64,000 bases of DNA from Membranipora membranacea (Eukaryota > Bryozoa > Gymnolaemata > Cheilostomatida > Membraniporidae). Under the pieces are notes generated by a model. It did not search any database, was not told the origin of the DNA, and was given only the letters and a program-made list of their open reading frames with translations. Numbering within the stretch: position 1 is the first letter of the stretch; each line of letters opens with the position of its first letter. This document shows, in pieces, positions 25,493 to 43,744 of this stretch. A program made the translations under genes and the position numbers. The stretch lies in the NCBI GenBank assembly GCA_914767715.1, contig OU612065.1:12584001-12648000 (forward strand), read 5' to 3'.

Positions 25493-27082
25493 ATGTACAA
25501 GGCTGTGAGAAATTTGGAAAGGATGAAGAAAAAGCAACCACTGCTGATACAAACTGAAGATGGACTAACAACAGAAACAGAAGAGCAGATAAAAGTGATT
25601 GGAGAATACTTCAGCAGCCTTTTCTCTGATGAGAACGAACCTGCCATAGAAGAGATAACACCTAGAAAGATGGAAAAACCTTTCACTGACACAGAGATCA
25701 AGAATGCGAAAAAGAAGCTGAAGAATGGCAAAAGCCCCGGCATAGACCAACTTAAAGCCGAACAACTAAAACATGGGCCAACAACCGCCTTCAGCATAAT
25801 TGCAGACATTCTAAATGAAGCAGCAAGAACAGACTCATTCCCAGATGAAATTCGTCAAGGCATTCTCATACCACTACAGAAACCAGGGAAATCTAAAGGA
25901 CTACCAGCCCACCTCAGACCAGTAGTGCTCTTGTCCATACTGAGAAAGATACTTGCAATCTGTATCCTAGACAGAGTTGGAACACGGATAGATGACAACA
26001 TCCCACTATCCCAAGCAGCCTACCGGCCAGGCAGAGGTACGACGGAACAAATATTCACCATGAAACTACTGGCAGAAAAAGCAGTGGCATCCACAGACTA
26101 CCACACCCACATACTGATGATGGATATGAGTAAGGCCTTCGACACAGTAAGGAGAAACACCATAATCCAAGACCTGAAATCAATACTACAACATGACGAA
26201 CTCCATCTAATCAAAGCACTCCTCAAGAACGTACAACTGGCAATTAAGGTAAACGGGCAGATAGGACCACTATTCACCACGAATATTGGCACTCCCCAAG
26301 GTGACTGCCTCTCTCCCATACTATTCACGCTATATCTGGCAAAATCACTGAAGCGGAATGCCCCAATACCAAGTCTGGAGCACTCATATAGTAGGCCTAT
26401 GAGTGATCCACCTGGTAGGAACATTCCGCTGCGGTACGCAGACGATATTTGCTGGATTGGTCTGAATAGTGCGGAAGGAGTAGAGCACACAAAGGTACAG
26501 GTACCATCTAGACTGGCAGAGAGGAATCTAAGGATCAACACAGAGAAGACAGAGGAATACAACATATCAAGAAACGGAGATAGTAAATGGAAGAAATGTA
26601 AATACCTCGGAACTCTATTAGACACACAAGCGGACATAGAGAGAAGGAAACAACTAGCGAATGGTGCAATCAACCGAATCAAACTGATACTAAAAGATAG
26701 GAGACTGCAAATAGGCATAAAACTGAGATCCTATGATGCCTATGTTAGCAGTGTCTTCCTATACAACAGCGAAACCTGGACACCCACACAGGGGAAAGAA
26801 GAGGAAGTAGATATATTCCATCGGCATCACATGAGGAACATACTGAACATCAGATACCCGGACATAATCAGCAATAAAGAACTACATGAAAAGACCAAGC
26901 AGAACAAATGGAGTGGAAGAATAGAGCAGCGGAGGCTTCATTTCTATGGGCATATCCTGAGATTGCCAGAAGAAACGCTGGTAAGGCAAGCACTCCAGGA
27001 GTTCGGAAACCCTCACAAAAGACCACGAGGAGCACCTAAACTAACCTGGCAGAAAAGGATTGACAAAGACCTGACAAAGTGA
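25493..27082 (+). CDS. LINE reverse transcriptase, 529-codon open frame
   Basis: RNA-dependent DNA polymerase of a non-LTR retrotransposon. The ORF contains the expected series: 'LKNGKSPGIDQLKAEQLKHG', 'LIPLQKPGKSKGLPAHLRPV', 'YRPGRGTTEQIF', 'DMSKAFDTVRR', 'GTPQGDCLSPILFTLYL' and the catalytic box 'YADDI' near 26436-26450, then a thumb and C-terminal part with 'KYLGTLLDTQADIERR'. The same frame is open upstream to about 25345, so the ATG at 25493 is unlikely to be the original start. The ORF ends at TGA 27080-27082 about 24 codons before the natural-looking TAA terminus. Long open reading suggests a fairly recent insertion, although the upstream endonuclease is already broken. Confidence 0.88.
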   Translation: MYKAVRNLERMKKKQPLLIQTEDGLTTETEEQIKVIGEYFSSLFSDENEPAIEEITPRKMEKPFTDTEIKNAKKKLKNGKSPGIDQLKAEQLKHGPTTAFSIIADILNEAARTDSFPDEIRQGILIPLQKPGKSKGLPAHLRPVVLLSILRKILAICILDRVGTRIDDNIPLSQAAYRPGRGTTEQIFTMKLLAEKAVASTDYHTHILMMDMSKAFDTVRRNTIIQDLKSILQHDELHLIKALLKNVQLAIKVNGQIGPLFTTNIGTPQGDCLSPILFTLYLAKSLKRNAPIPSLEHSYSRPMSDPPGRNIPLRYADDICWIGLNSAEGVEHTKVQVPSRLAERNLRINTEKTEEYNISRNGDSKWKKCKYLGTLLDTQADIERRKQLANGAINRIKLILKDRRLQIGIKLRSYDAYVSSVFLYNSETWTPTQGKEEEVDIFHRHHMRNILNIRYPDIISNKELHEKTKQNKWSGRIEQRRLHFYGHILRLPEETLVRQALQEFGNPHKRPRGAPKLTWQKRIDKDLTK

Positions 27083-27379
27083 GGTATTACCTCTCATCAG
27101 GTTGAGAAACTAGCCCAAGACCGCCAGGCTTGGAGGGTAATTGTAAGATCATAAAACAGCATTCTGAGATGACACATGCGCTGAATAGCGTGAAGTGTTT
27201 ACTGATTTACTGATGATTTATTTTAAAGTGTATTTTCACCGGGGATTTGAGGACTCGTGACTCCTTGAGATCACCAAAGAGTTGCAAACCTGCGCTTGTA
27301 TCAAAATTCATATTGGTTATGTTTTTTTCATGCCTAAACTGAGTGTAATAGCTTTTTATATATTTTACTTTCAGGACAG

Positions 27380-27500
27380 TAGTGCAAAACAAAATTTGTA
27401 GATAGACTAGTCTAGCTAGAAATTAGCCTGAGCATGCTGTCTAGCATACCAGGCTAATTTCTAGTCTATCTGCAAACTACTGTATTTTGCTTGCTCAGTC
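27380..27500. repeat. Foldback repeat
   Basis: 'GTAGATAGACTAGTCTAGCT' followed by 'AGAAATTAGCCTG' (27398-27430) is mirrored by 'CAGGCTAATTTCTAGTCTAT' at 27450-27469. Weaker complementarity extends outward into 'gtgcaaaacaaaat' and 'attttgcttgctc'. The inner loop is about 20 nt. Probably a small MITE-like foldback. Confidence 0.7.
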
Positions 27501-27696
27501 ATGGCAGCATAGGCATATTATTGAGTTTCAAGCATGTGTACTTTGTCCAAGGAGTAAATCGTTGCTCAGCTAAAGTCCAGGATCAACCATCCCTCTTTAC
27601 AAGTTTGTTTGGGGGTTGTTGCTCATGGAAATTCATTTGCAAACTATACATGCTTGTAGTATAATGCCTGATAGGCATCTGGTGTTACAAGCATGT

Positions 27697-27984
27697 CACT
27701 GAATTAGATTCTTCTCTTAGAATGGAAATAGTATCATAGCGTTATACAGTATAGGACACTAAACACAGGGACTCATCTGACTGTTATCTGATTGGCTGTC
27801 CCTAGTAGCATGAATAATAAGCCTGAGAAATTGTCTTGTTTACAAAATTGCAAACAGTAATTATACCCCTACAGTGTCGATGATTAGGGCATTTCTAGAT
27901 TGCAACTAGGGACTGGCTATTTTTGCAAGCCCTTTGTTTTGCAAAAAAAAGCTAATGATGCTATTCCAGACATGGAATTCAATG
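27697..27984 (+). mobile_element. 288-bp hAT-type MITE, copy 1
   Basis: Starts CACTGAATTAG and ends AATTCAATG, giving imperfect terminal inverted repeats (CAYTGAATT). The direct repeat AAGCATGT flanks it at 27689-27696 and 27985-27992. The 8-bp target duplication and CA-type termini indicate a hAT-mobilised element. A second copy in opposite orientation lies at 45126-45413 with its own different 8-bp duplication. No coding capacity. Confidence 0.92.
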
Positions 27985-28386
27985 AAGCATGTATATCGAT
28001 GATGTGACTATATACCAATGACAGGGTTTGTAGGACAATAGCTGCTTTCAGTCTGTCTTTTAGCATTGTCATTTTTAGATGGGGGGATGGGAAAAGCATA
28101 CTCATAGAACATGATACTCCATGACTTGATCCAGGCTCTATCTCACTTGATATATGATATGTATAATATGATGATTTATATTTATCGTTGCACCAACCAG
28201 TAAACTTACTAAAACATATGTTACACCTCTCGTCTCCGCACGGTACGGTGTAGGTCAGGAGGCTTTAATACAACTGTATGCCCACAGCTCTAAGCCAATC
28301 ATTTACTATTTGAGGAGATTTCTGCTCCTCTTGGCTTATTGTTTATCATGTATCCAAGTAAACTAAGTTCCCCTTGGCACAAGAAG

Positions 28387-28496
28387 TACACATGGGTTGC
28401 TGGTGGTGGCATATTATTATGAACAAAAACCTAACCACAGTTGGTTAGGCTGCGGTTGATAACGGAATGCCACTACCAGCAACCATGACATAATTT
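28387..28496. repeat. Foldback repeat with nested inner hairpin
   Basis: Outer arms ATGGGTTGCTGGTGGTGGCA (about 28391-28410) and TGCCACTACCAGCAACCAT (about 28468-28486) pair almost perfectly. Inside is a smaller hairpin CCTAACC...GGTTAGG. Likely a short foldback MITE upstream of GET1. Confidence 0.7.
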
Positions 28497-28867
28497 GAAC
28501 ACTAAACTATGTCTATACATTTTATACTTTGGTGTCACATCCTTACTTAAAAGTTACTAACAATCTATCATATCTTTTCATTTAAAACTTTTGTTCCATG
28601 AAGTTGGGATATGGGACAAGTCAACTGAACACTCTATTTTGAATACCATATTTTCAGGAGTTGACAAAAATGCAACACAAAGTTATCAAATAGGCCACGC
28701 AGGATAAGAATCTATGGCAATCACTGAATTCACATTTAAACGTAATTTTAATAAGATATGGACATCTGAGTGGATAAGGATGGGAGCATTTGGTATTACC
28801 CAGAGATAATCATTCAGTCTTGATAATGTTTTCTATGTGTTGTTGATAGATTTTCTTCTTTCGTTCT

Positions 28868-29431
28868 ATGCAGGTATACGAGATGGTGACATATCTTTTC
28901 TACCTCTGCTTGCTTCTACCACTCCTTGCTCGATTTCTACCATCAGTATGCGTTCATTTGTGGCTGAGGTTTAAGGGAAAAGCTAGCGTGGCGTCAGATC
29001 TAAAACTTGAAATTGAGGACCTCAAGCAGCAGCAATCAGAGATTAGTATGGTGGATGAGTTTGCCAAACATGCCAAGTTGAACAGAAAAATAACAGCTAA
29101 AACTAACGCTCTAAAAGAGATTCAGACCAATCAGGCATGGATTAGAATGAAGGCATATCTGTACTCAAAGATTGCTCTCTACGTCTTATCAGCTGTAACT
29201 TTCTTCGTGTTCAGATATGAGCCAGTATTGTTTTTTGATATAAGTGAATTTGCAGACCATAACAAATTGCTGTATGGATTTGCATATTTGATAGCATTTC
29301 CAACAGGAATCATCGGTGCTGTCGGAATGCCAGTTTCATTGTTTACATGTAATCGTGTTGTCACCCAGGTGCTCGGTTTTGTAATGCCAGACAAATCTAA
29401 GTCCGCAATGGTACATGAACCTGTGGAATGA
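28868..29431 (+). CDS. GET1: Guided entry of tail-anchored proteins factor 1 (WRB/GET1)
   Basis: ER membrane receptor subunit that, with CAMLG/GET2, takes tail-anchored proteins from GET3/TRC40 and inserts them. The 187-codon frame is uninterrupted. Order of features: hydrophobic segment at about residues 7-28; charged cytosolic coiled coil at about 40-80 with 'MVDEFAKHAKLNRKI', matching the family motif 'MMDEFARYARLERKI'; then hydrophobic segments at about 98-117 and 135-172 with 'AFPTGIIGAVGMPV' and 'CNRVV', as in human WRB ('LVAFPTR..GGVG', 'CNKVV'). The start could be 28868 or the in-frame ATG at 28883. A pyrimidine-rich stretch ending in CAG just before GTATACGAG could be a 3' splice site, which would favour the second ATG behind an upstream non-coding exon. 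The coding part visible here has no intron. Confidence 0.9.
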   Translation: MQVYEMVTYLFYLCLLLPLLARFLPSVCVHLWLRFKGKASVASDLKLEIEDLKQQQSEISMVDEFAKHAKLNRKITAKTNALKEIQTNQAWIRMKAYLYSKIALYVLSAVTFFVFRYEPVLFFDISEFADHNKLLYGFAYLIAFPTGIIGAVGMPVSLFTCNRVVTQVLGFVMPDKSKSAMVHEPVE

Positions 29432-31232
29432 TATCTGACTCAGGAAGTGCCAGTTGATCGTCTTATTTCTTTCTGGTTCATTCATGATCTATGAATATAT
29501 TTAATCGAACATGTTAATCATAATACATACTTCAGTATTTGCTCGGTTAATACATACAAACTTTATCAGAGGTTTGATTATTCTGCTTTTAAGAGGCTAG
29601 TGGAAACTAGCACCTTTAAATGTATAATAGGGAATAAGGACACTGTGGCAGTTGAATTCAAAGGCGGGGTCACGGGTGTCTTTGTGTTTACATACCATAT
29701 TCGATGACAATTTGGTGGCCTCACTCAATATCAGTGAATGAAATCAATTAGAAAATATTAGGACAATTTGGACTTCAGCAAAATGAATGGCACACTTTGA
29801 TGGGTGTTGGGAGAGATGTTAGGATTCCTGGATATTGTCAAAGGTTGCTTTAGCTGCCAGCTTGAGATATTGTCTCATGGCGGTCATTGACAGAGTTCAT
29901 TCAGGATGCATGTTATTGCTATCCTGAAAATCTCTCTCTATAAAAATTGCTTTATAATGTTCTGACTAAACCTGATGTGGTGCTTTACTCGATGAAGCCA
30001 ATGCAACCAACTGAGTTGGCAGTTTCTTTGCTATTCAACTCATTTTGTCCTATGTTATTTCCTCTAAATTATAACACCGTTATGTAGTCCGGGGAAATAG
30101 CTTGGCAGTCTCCAATGGGTTCAGATGTGCTAGAGCTTTGAGCTGTGGGTACCAATGAAAGAATGCAATCTTGAGCTTGTCTGCCTAGATCTGGTCAGTA
30201 TTCCCACCCTACACAGTTCTCATTTCTTTCTGATGGAAGGTGAATATAACTCTGTCTATGAAAACAACAGTTAGCTAGAGTTCCAAACAAGTACATATTA
30301 TTATTATGAATTTTATGGTACTAAAGCTATTATGTAAACATAAAGCTCATGAGGTGTGATTGACAGACTTGGCTAAGGAAAAAGGTAAGTCTCTAGCTTT
30401 ATATTTATAGCCAGGGTCACTTGCTTGAGGCAATGACTCCTATTAATATGTTGGGGGAGGGGGGTGTGTGCACAGTCAAACATTGCCAATGGTGGTTTTG
30501 CAGTAAATCTCTGGTCCTGTAGTGATTCAGTCTGTGGAACCACCACCAAGGTAGGTGGAACTTTCTACCTTAGCTTGTCCTGACAAGCTTTGTTCAAGCT
30601 TGTCAAGTCAGGCTCTATCTATGAGTTACCTGACAGAGTATTATTCAATAATAACTTATATATATATAACATATATATAAATGGTGTATGCTAGCCAATG
30701 TTTTGGCTCTGATCCACCAATCAGAACCAACACATTGGCTAGGTGTATGGTGTTGTCTCACAAGAGATATAAATTTCAGAACCTGGTCCTGTGGGAATGG
30801 AGGGGGGTAGTCTAAATACTACATATGTGTATACATCATGGGGTAACCAACGCTATGTTTTGCCAATCATTAGTGTCTTTGACTACTGTGATTTGTGAGA
30901 AAACATACTAGGTATTGACAACAAGGAGTAAAAAGACATTTCTTTTCGCCGAAGACACTTTGCCAACTGAATCACATTTTGCCAATCTCATTTTACCAAG
31001 CCATTTTCCCAACGACAATCGACAACAGCAAGCACACCAACCTATTGCGTCATCTCACCATCCTTGCACAAGCACACTGCCATCTTGTTCATTATAGAAA
31101 AAGCTAAGGCTCGGGTCTTGTGTAAGCAAGATCAAACCTCCTGATGTAATTGCAACAATTCTCTCTTGATGCATATTCTTACCTTTGAGATATATACTAG
31201 ATTAATTACACAATCTTGCCACAGAGTATCAA
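29432..31232. other. Intergenic DNA between GET1 and DCAF8
   Basis: No gene recognised. It contains a foldback near 30570-30610 (cttgtcctgacaagctttg / caagcttgtcaagtcagg) and another at about 30690-30742 (CTAGCCAATGTTTTGG ... ACATTGGCTAG). A similar 'cttgacaaactttgttcg' hairpin occurs at about 23815-23870. The last part should hold the DCAF8 promoter and 5' UTR. Confidence 0.5.
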
Positions 31233-38268
<7,036 letters not shown>

Positions 38269-38383
38269 AGTGCAAACTTAGTTCTACAGTATGTCATGAA
38301 GGCATATTGGGTTAATCGGTCGGTGCCAGTACAGAGGTAGTCTATGACTCTACATGTCATTGAGTTTGATATCCTGTCGCAAG

Positions 38384-38389
38384 AATAAA
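38384..38389 (+). terminator. Polyadenylation signal AATAAA of DCAF8
   Basis: First canonical AATAAA after the DCAF8 stop codon, 116 nt downstream, at a normal distance for a 3' UTR. Confidence 0.6.
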
Positions 38390-39413
38390 GCCACCCAGTC
38401 GAATCAAACATTGATTACTTCACTTCAGCCATATGTGCTGATTATTATAGCCAGCGTTCCCAGACTGCTTTTCACAAGGGAATTTGTCGCAAACTCCCTG
38501 GCATCACGGTTAAATAAGCTGGAGTTGCCTTTTCAGGTGTATATCAATAGCTGTACACAATTATAGTGATAAAATATTCTATATAATATAATATCACTAT
38601 GGGTGTATTTAGCTATGAATAGATTATTTTTATAAATACGTAAAATAATGCTGTTTTTTTTTCTACCAGATATTTGTGCTGTCGGATCAAGGAGTTAAAG
38701 ACTCCTTGGTTGGATCGACTTAGGTTACTTTTTTACCTTGGTATTTTTCTTGTTGGGATTTCCTGCTTCAGTCGCAGCTCCACGGTTTCATAATATGGTC
38801 TCTATATTATTGTATGCCAAATTCATGATAAATCCAAACTTCATCTTGGGACATGATAATATGTGTATCAAAATATAGGGAAATGATCGATGTGCTATTT
38901 TTACTTTTTTGTGCATACTTATACCAAAAATTGATAGCAGGCACATAATATCTTCCCTCTCTATATCTCCCTCAACCTGTACACTTTCAGATGTAAGCAT
39001 TCATCCCTGATTATCTGTTAATGGTCTAACCATGGAGTAAAAGAGTTTTTTACTCCTTGGTCTAACCATATACATATAAATATGTATTTATAATGTTTAT
39101 GGTTATGTATAATGCATAATAGGCAGTCTTCATAGTTCAAGACATAATCACCGCCTTTACCACTCTCTCTCCTCATAAAGGAGGATGATCATGTTTGCCC
39201 TCAGAGAGAATTGAGGTGTGCTATCTATCCGGGTAGAATCCCTCAGAGTCAGATGTCATTTCATAACTGAAAGGGGAAAAATGATAATTGACACAAAATT
39301 GAGAGTTGTGCCCTCAGTTTCAGGTTCAACTAGAATGTCACAACCACCCAACTAATTTTCATTATACCCGTTTCCGGTCATACAAAATCTGAATTATCCT
39401 ACACACACCAAAC
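38390..39413. other. Intergenic DNA downstream of DCAF8
   Basis: No gene seen. Two small hairpins built on the same word are present: CAAGGAGT...ACTCCTTG at about 38688-38710 and GGAGTAAAAGAGTTTTTTAC... near 39034-39060, both pairing 'ggagt' with 'actcc'. Confidence 0.5.
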
Positions 39414-39690
39414 GGAAGAGCTTGTTAGCCACATAGCAGGGTAGGTCGAGGCGCAGATTGCTAGTAGAGGCGTGGCTTGCTGCTCTTGTTTTATTGGCTA
39501 CTTATTGTATACAAACATTGTGAAAGCACATGGTTTTATCAGAATTGTGTATATTATGATGTCTTATACTTACAAACACTCTTTATATGCTTATGATATA
39601 TGTCTATGTAATAGCACATATAAATTCTGATATTGCCATTGACATATGCTCAGTTCTGTAGAAACATCCTATATTTTGCAACATGTGCCC
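39414..39690 (+). repeat. Left long terminal inverted repeat (outer part)
   Basis: Pairs with 45505-45781. The shared sequence runs from GGAAGAGCTTG through 'gcgtggcttgctgctcttg' to 'catcctatattttgcaa'. The match continues at 40950-41025 after inserted DNA. A candidate insertion duplication TGTGCCC is seen at about 39686-39692 and 40944-40951. Confidence 0.85.
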
Positions 39691-40363
39691 AGCCGGCACA
39701 ACTGTATCTAAACTATGTTGGAAAGATGTTTACCTTAGAGGCTGAACTACGTCTGCCTAATGTGGCAATCTGTCACACTATTATATGTTGGAATGGTGCA
39801 TTTTAGTAGATATTGTTACGATGCATAAACTGCCTCTGCTACACATCTAACTAGAGGCTTGTATATATAGTAACCATGCGTTTTCTTGATAGCAAATTTA
39901 TACACAATATAATATACCTCAATGTGTATTTCATTTTAATTACGATTTATTAGATTTCATATCAATTAGCAATTAGGAGGGTGTTTTACTCATTGTGAGT
40001 CAGTCCACTGTGGATGTTGAGTAGTAGGCCCATTAGACCATTGGACTTCCACTGCTGTAGGGTGAGTCATTGAGTAATTAGCAGTGTAACTCTTAGAAAT
40101 TATTATGAATACAATCTAGTTCAACTTTATTCGCAAAAAACATTAAGTGGTGCTTAATGCAGGTAATTTAAACCCTGGCTATATATTAACCTATTTCAAA
40201 ATACTGACATGTATTAATGTTTCAAAATTATTGAATAATGGTTTATTTAAATAATTATATTGCACTGTTGTGTTGTCACAAGGGCTTACCAAACGTTAGC
40301 AGCTTACCAGGGGAGATAAATGCAAGTAATGTCTAGAAATTCAACAGCTAAGCAGTTATAAAC

Positions 40364-40866
40364 GCATCGTTCCCATGCAGTTTAGAGACTAGATTGGATT
40401 TTAAGAAAATGGAATACGACAGTGCAAAATAGAATTGCACACAATTTGGAGCCACACAGAGTGGTAGCAAACAAATCGCAAAGCATTTTTTTCCCATATG
40501 ATGCCAGTATTCTTGCAAATTACTCTCTAGTAAAGTAGCTGTAGTTACTGCGCAGTTACCATATTGGAAAAAACTGTGTTGCTTTGTATGCACCATTTAT
40601 GCCTCTATGTGGACATAAATGCATCGTTCCCATGCGGTCTAGAGACTAGATTTGATTTTAAGAAAATGGAATAAAACAGTGCAAAATAGAATTGCACACA
40701 ATTTGGAGCCACACAGATTGTTAGCAAACAAATGGCAAAGCATTTTATCACATATGATGCCAGTATTCTTACAAATTACTCTCTAGTAAAGTAGCTGTAG
40801 TTACTGCGCAGTTACCATATTGGAAACAACTGTGTTGCTTTGTATGCACCATTTATGCATCTACAA
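40364..40866. repeat. Tandem duplication, 257-bp unit, two copies
   Basis: 'gcatcgttcccatgc' starts copies at 40364 and 40621. The two copies remain similar to the end ('gctttgtatgcaccatttat'), with roughly a dozen differences. It lies within the sequence inserted into the left TIR. No coding function is apparent. Confidence 0.9.
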
Positions 40867-41344
40867 GATATTGAATGTTAAACGCGTACCATGCAACACA
40901 GAAACAATCCAATTGCGACATTGGAAACATGTTGCCGCATACAATGTGCCCGCTGGGTGTACTACTAAAACATTTCCAACATTCCAGCTAGTGTAAGACT
41001 TTATTTCAGAAGAGCAGGAAAGACAAGGGACTACCTTCACAAATGACCACACAGCGAAGCAACTGAAAACACCACTTAGTGAGCTGAATTTTGGTGGGTA
41101 GCTTATTATACATCCTAGCCTTATTCAAAACTGGTGTTTGGGGATGTCGAAGATTCTTAACATTTTGCAGCCTCATTTCTTTTCATTTAAGCAGCGACAA
41201 GTGCTACCTTACTTGCATTTAATAATAAATCACAACGCTCGATGGTGCTGTCACAAACAAGGAAGAAACCACTGCAGTTGAATGATGGGAACAAATACTG
41301 CAGATATATTCAACTGAGAGTTCACATTTACCGTATTTGAAAAT

Positions 41345-43474
41345 ATGTTCTGTGTGTCTATTTTAGATCCTTTTGACTTTAGCAAACACCGACTGCGCTT
41401 TGATAATTGTGGGAGAGCCTTAGTGAATGTGTCTTCTGCGATCATGCATTGTTTATATGGAAAAGATCATCATACTGCTCATAAGAGAAAGGAAAAACAA
41501 AGGCGATCGGTAAGCTTACTATCACGTTCAAATATTTACCATGCCTAACCAAGAGGCTTGTCTACCCAGAAGTGTGCTACTCAGAAAAAACTTCTCGGGA
41601 ATATTTTTCAGTTTTGCAAGAGATTGGAATATGAATTGATACGATAATACTATCAGAGGTTCCTGACGATTTAATTCAACCATAGATTTGCATTAAACCT
41701 CTCGCACATCATGGCTGTGTAATTCCCCATTGATGTTTGCAAGTTGGTCGGCCCACTTTTTTACTGAGTGATCAGCACCTACATACTTACTCACCGTGAA
41801 ATAAAATTATTAAAAAACTTGCAATTTGATTTTGGATCCTTGATACCTATGCTGCATCACCTAGACATAATTGTGACTGGTTAGTTAACAAGCATCAATA
41901 GTAAATGAGCCGGAGAACAATTGTAGGAGGTAATCTGTCATATCCATTATTAACAAACACTGGAACTCCCCTTCGCCCATTACAATTCTCTGTTTACACT
42001 AATTTAGATTAAAACATATACAGACGACATAACTATCATCAAATACCAGCCGACACCTGCATCATAGGATTAGTCAATAGTAATACAATGCAATAATTTA
42101 CGGTTGAAAACTGGTAAAACTAGAAATAAAAACCAATCTTTCTACAATATGACTGCATAAGATAAATTGAAGTCAATTTTGCATTTCAATATTATGTTAT
42201 TTCAGATTGACATGGATCAAGATCATCCAGTGGTCAAGAAAACTCGGATGAGTACTCAGAATACTAAAAAGCTTGGATGTCCTGCTGCAATCCAAATATC
42301 CCGCTGCGTCATTTTTCAAGGCTTTGTTGTGAGTATCCCTAATGATTCGTTTAGCTTTTCACTGTTTCTATGCTGTTGTAATGTTGAAAACCTCGATCAC
42401 TTGATCACTTGATCTTTGCAAACAAACTAGACTTACTCACTGTATTGCTGTTGTAATGTTCCACAGAAGTGACAACCTCAATATTGTACACCTCCAATGG
42501 AGTGAAAATTGTACGGGAAATTGCATTAAAATGTATGTACACATGTGTGTATGTTGTGAGAAACCCAGTTACATTATCTTTGTTTCGGTCAACTTTTTAT
42601 TACCAATATCTCGCCTTACTGTAAATTTTCGCGAACATGGCTTTTTTATCTGCATTTGACAATTGCAGCTCACCCAGGATAAGTCTAATAAACATCAGCG
42701 AGTGAAACTAGCTACAGATCTGAAAGCTACAAGGTCAGAAGATATATGTTGGAGTTAGGAGTTCACCGTGTTAATTCCATCTGAGGAGGTCCACAAACCA
42801 TACCATTATACTGGAAAGGTATGGTCGTCCTGATGAATAATTAATCTTTAGCTACACAAGCTTTGTGGGTAAACTACATAGAGTTATTATATATAGAGTA
42901 TATATAGAGTACATAATATACATATTATATATAGAGTATATAATAACTCTATGGTAAATTATTATTGCCATGTAATATAACAGGCATAATATAATATAAC
43001 ATAATAATAATATAACAGGCCCATAGTTCTAGGGGAGGCAGGGAGGCTATGCCTCCCTGAGAATGTTAAATGCTAAAATTGCAACAATTGAAAATTCTAT
43101 GTCGGAGTCAGCTCATTTTGGACTTTCATCTACTATTTCTATTCCTCAACATCTTTCGAGGCTAGTGATACATCACGCTCTGAAGGATTATCGTCTCCTC
43201 TACCATATTTTCAAAACTACGGCCCTGGTATTATCTTAAGGTAATTCCTTGTGGGGTTATGCAGGGTCATCACGTCATTACATGTTCTTAAATCATATCT
43301 CTTTTCTAACAGGAAAACCCAACCTACCAGCCTATAGACCAACGAGTCAAAGAAAAGCTGAGGGATTTAATGACACATTCGACACTAGTTGATGCTACCA
43401 GTATACAGCAGCAGCTAAGAGACTATGTCCAGACACGGCTCTTCACCAGGGAAACAGCCCCTCCTACTTTGTGA
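41345..43474 (+). pseudogene. CARF-like gene, four exons, one in-frame stop
   Basis: Exons 41345-41509, 42206-42328, 42669-42818 and 43313-43474 join in phase 0 throughout with GT-AG borders. Conserved-looking parts are 'FDFSKHRLRF' and 'YGKDHHTAHKRKEKQ' (exon 1), 'NTKKLGCPAAIQI' (exon 2), 'VLIPSEEVHKPYHYTGK' (exon 3) and 'QPIDQRVKEKLRDL', 'QQQLRDYVQTRLF' (exon 4). From memory, the order resembles CARF (ALS2CR8)-type DNA-binding domains found in many invertebrate proteins. TAG at 42756-42758 interrupts exon 3 in the frame that is otherwise open on both sides, so the copy is probably inactive or polymorphic. Exon 4 ends at TGA 43472-43474. It may once have been joined to the Ulp1/PHD exons 270 bp downstream. 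Confidence 0.6.
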
Positions 43475-43744
43475 ATCATGATCCTAAACATATTATATTA
43501 TTTCAAATTATACTTGTGTTAGATTCTTATGTCATGACAGATTTATTCAATTGTAAAAGAAATGAAAAATAGTCAATATATTTCTGTTCAACATTATCGC
43601 ATCTCCAAAAATACCTGATGATCTTAAGCCTGATGACTACTAAGCAGCATCATTCCGGCAACAGTAATGAAGCATTGCCAACCCATGATAAAAACTTCCC
43701 AATTAACATATAAGTTTTTAATACATTATTTCTTCTTCCTGTAG

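Larger units (their letters stand above)
24640..27154 (+). mobile_element. 5'-truncated APE-type non-LTR retrotransposon (LINE)
   Basis: The element starts within the endonuclease domain: 'RDEMYIFGDFNAKTGG' near 24684-24731 is the GDFN motif of an apurinic-like endonuclease, followed by 'NGLELLDLANRHQ'. Frameshifts break the region between about 24835 and 25400. From about 25345 one long frame runs through the reverse transcriptase to a TGA at 27080-27082. In-frame coding then continues through 'SHQVEKLAQDRQAWRVIV' to TAA at 27152-27154. The 3' end has no clear poly(A). Clade not assigned; the RT plus 'FLYNSETW' and 'RRLHFYGHILRLP' arrangement resembles RTE/CR1-like families. Confidence 0.88.

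Noticed and set aside
25303-25809. 168-codon minus-strand ORF over the LINE
   Set aside because: It is antisense to the reverse transcriptase and of low-complexity Ser/Phe composition; a shadow of the real frame.
26098-26718. 206-codon minus-strand ORF over the LINE
   Set aside because: Also antisense to the reverse transcriptase, which has all the expected motifs on plus. The minus peptide matches nothing recognisable.
42734-42758. A 25-nt mini-intron (GT...AG) that would remove the TAG in the CARF-like exon
   Set aside because: Far too short for a spliceosomal intron, and it leaves the downstream frame out of phase.
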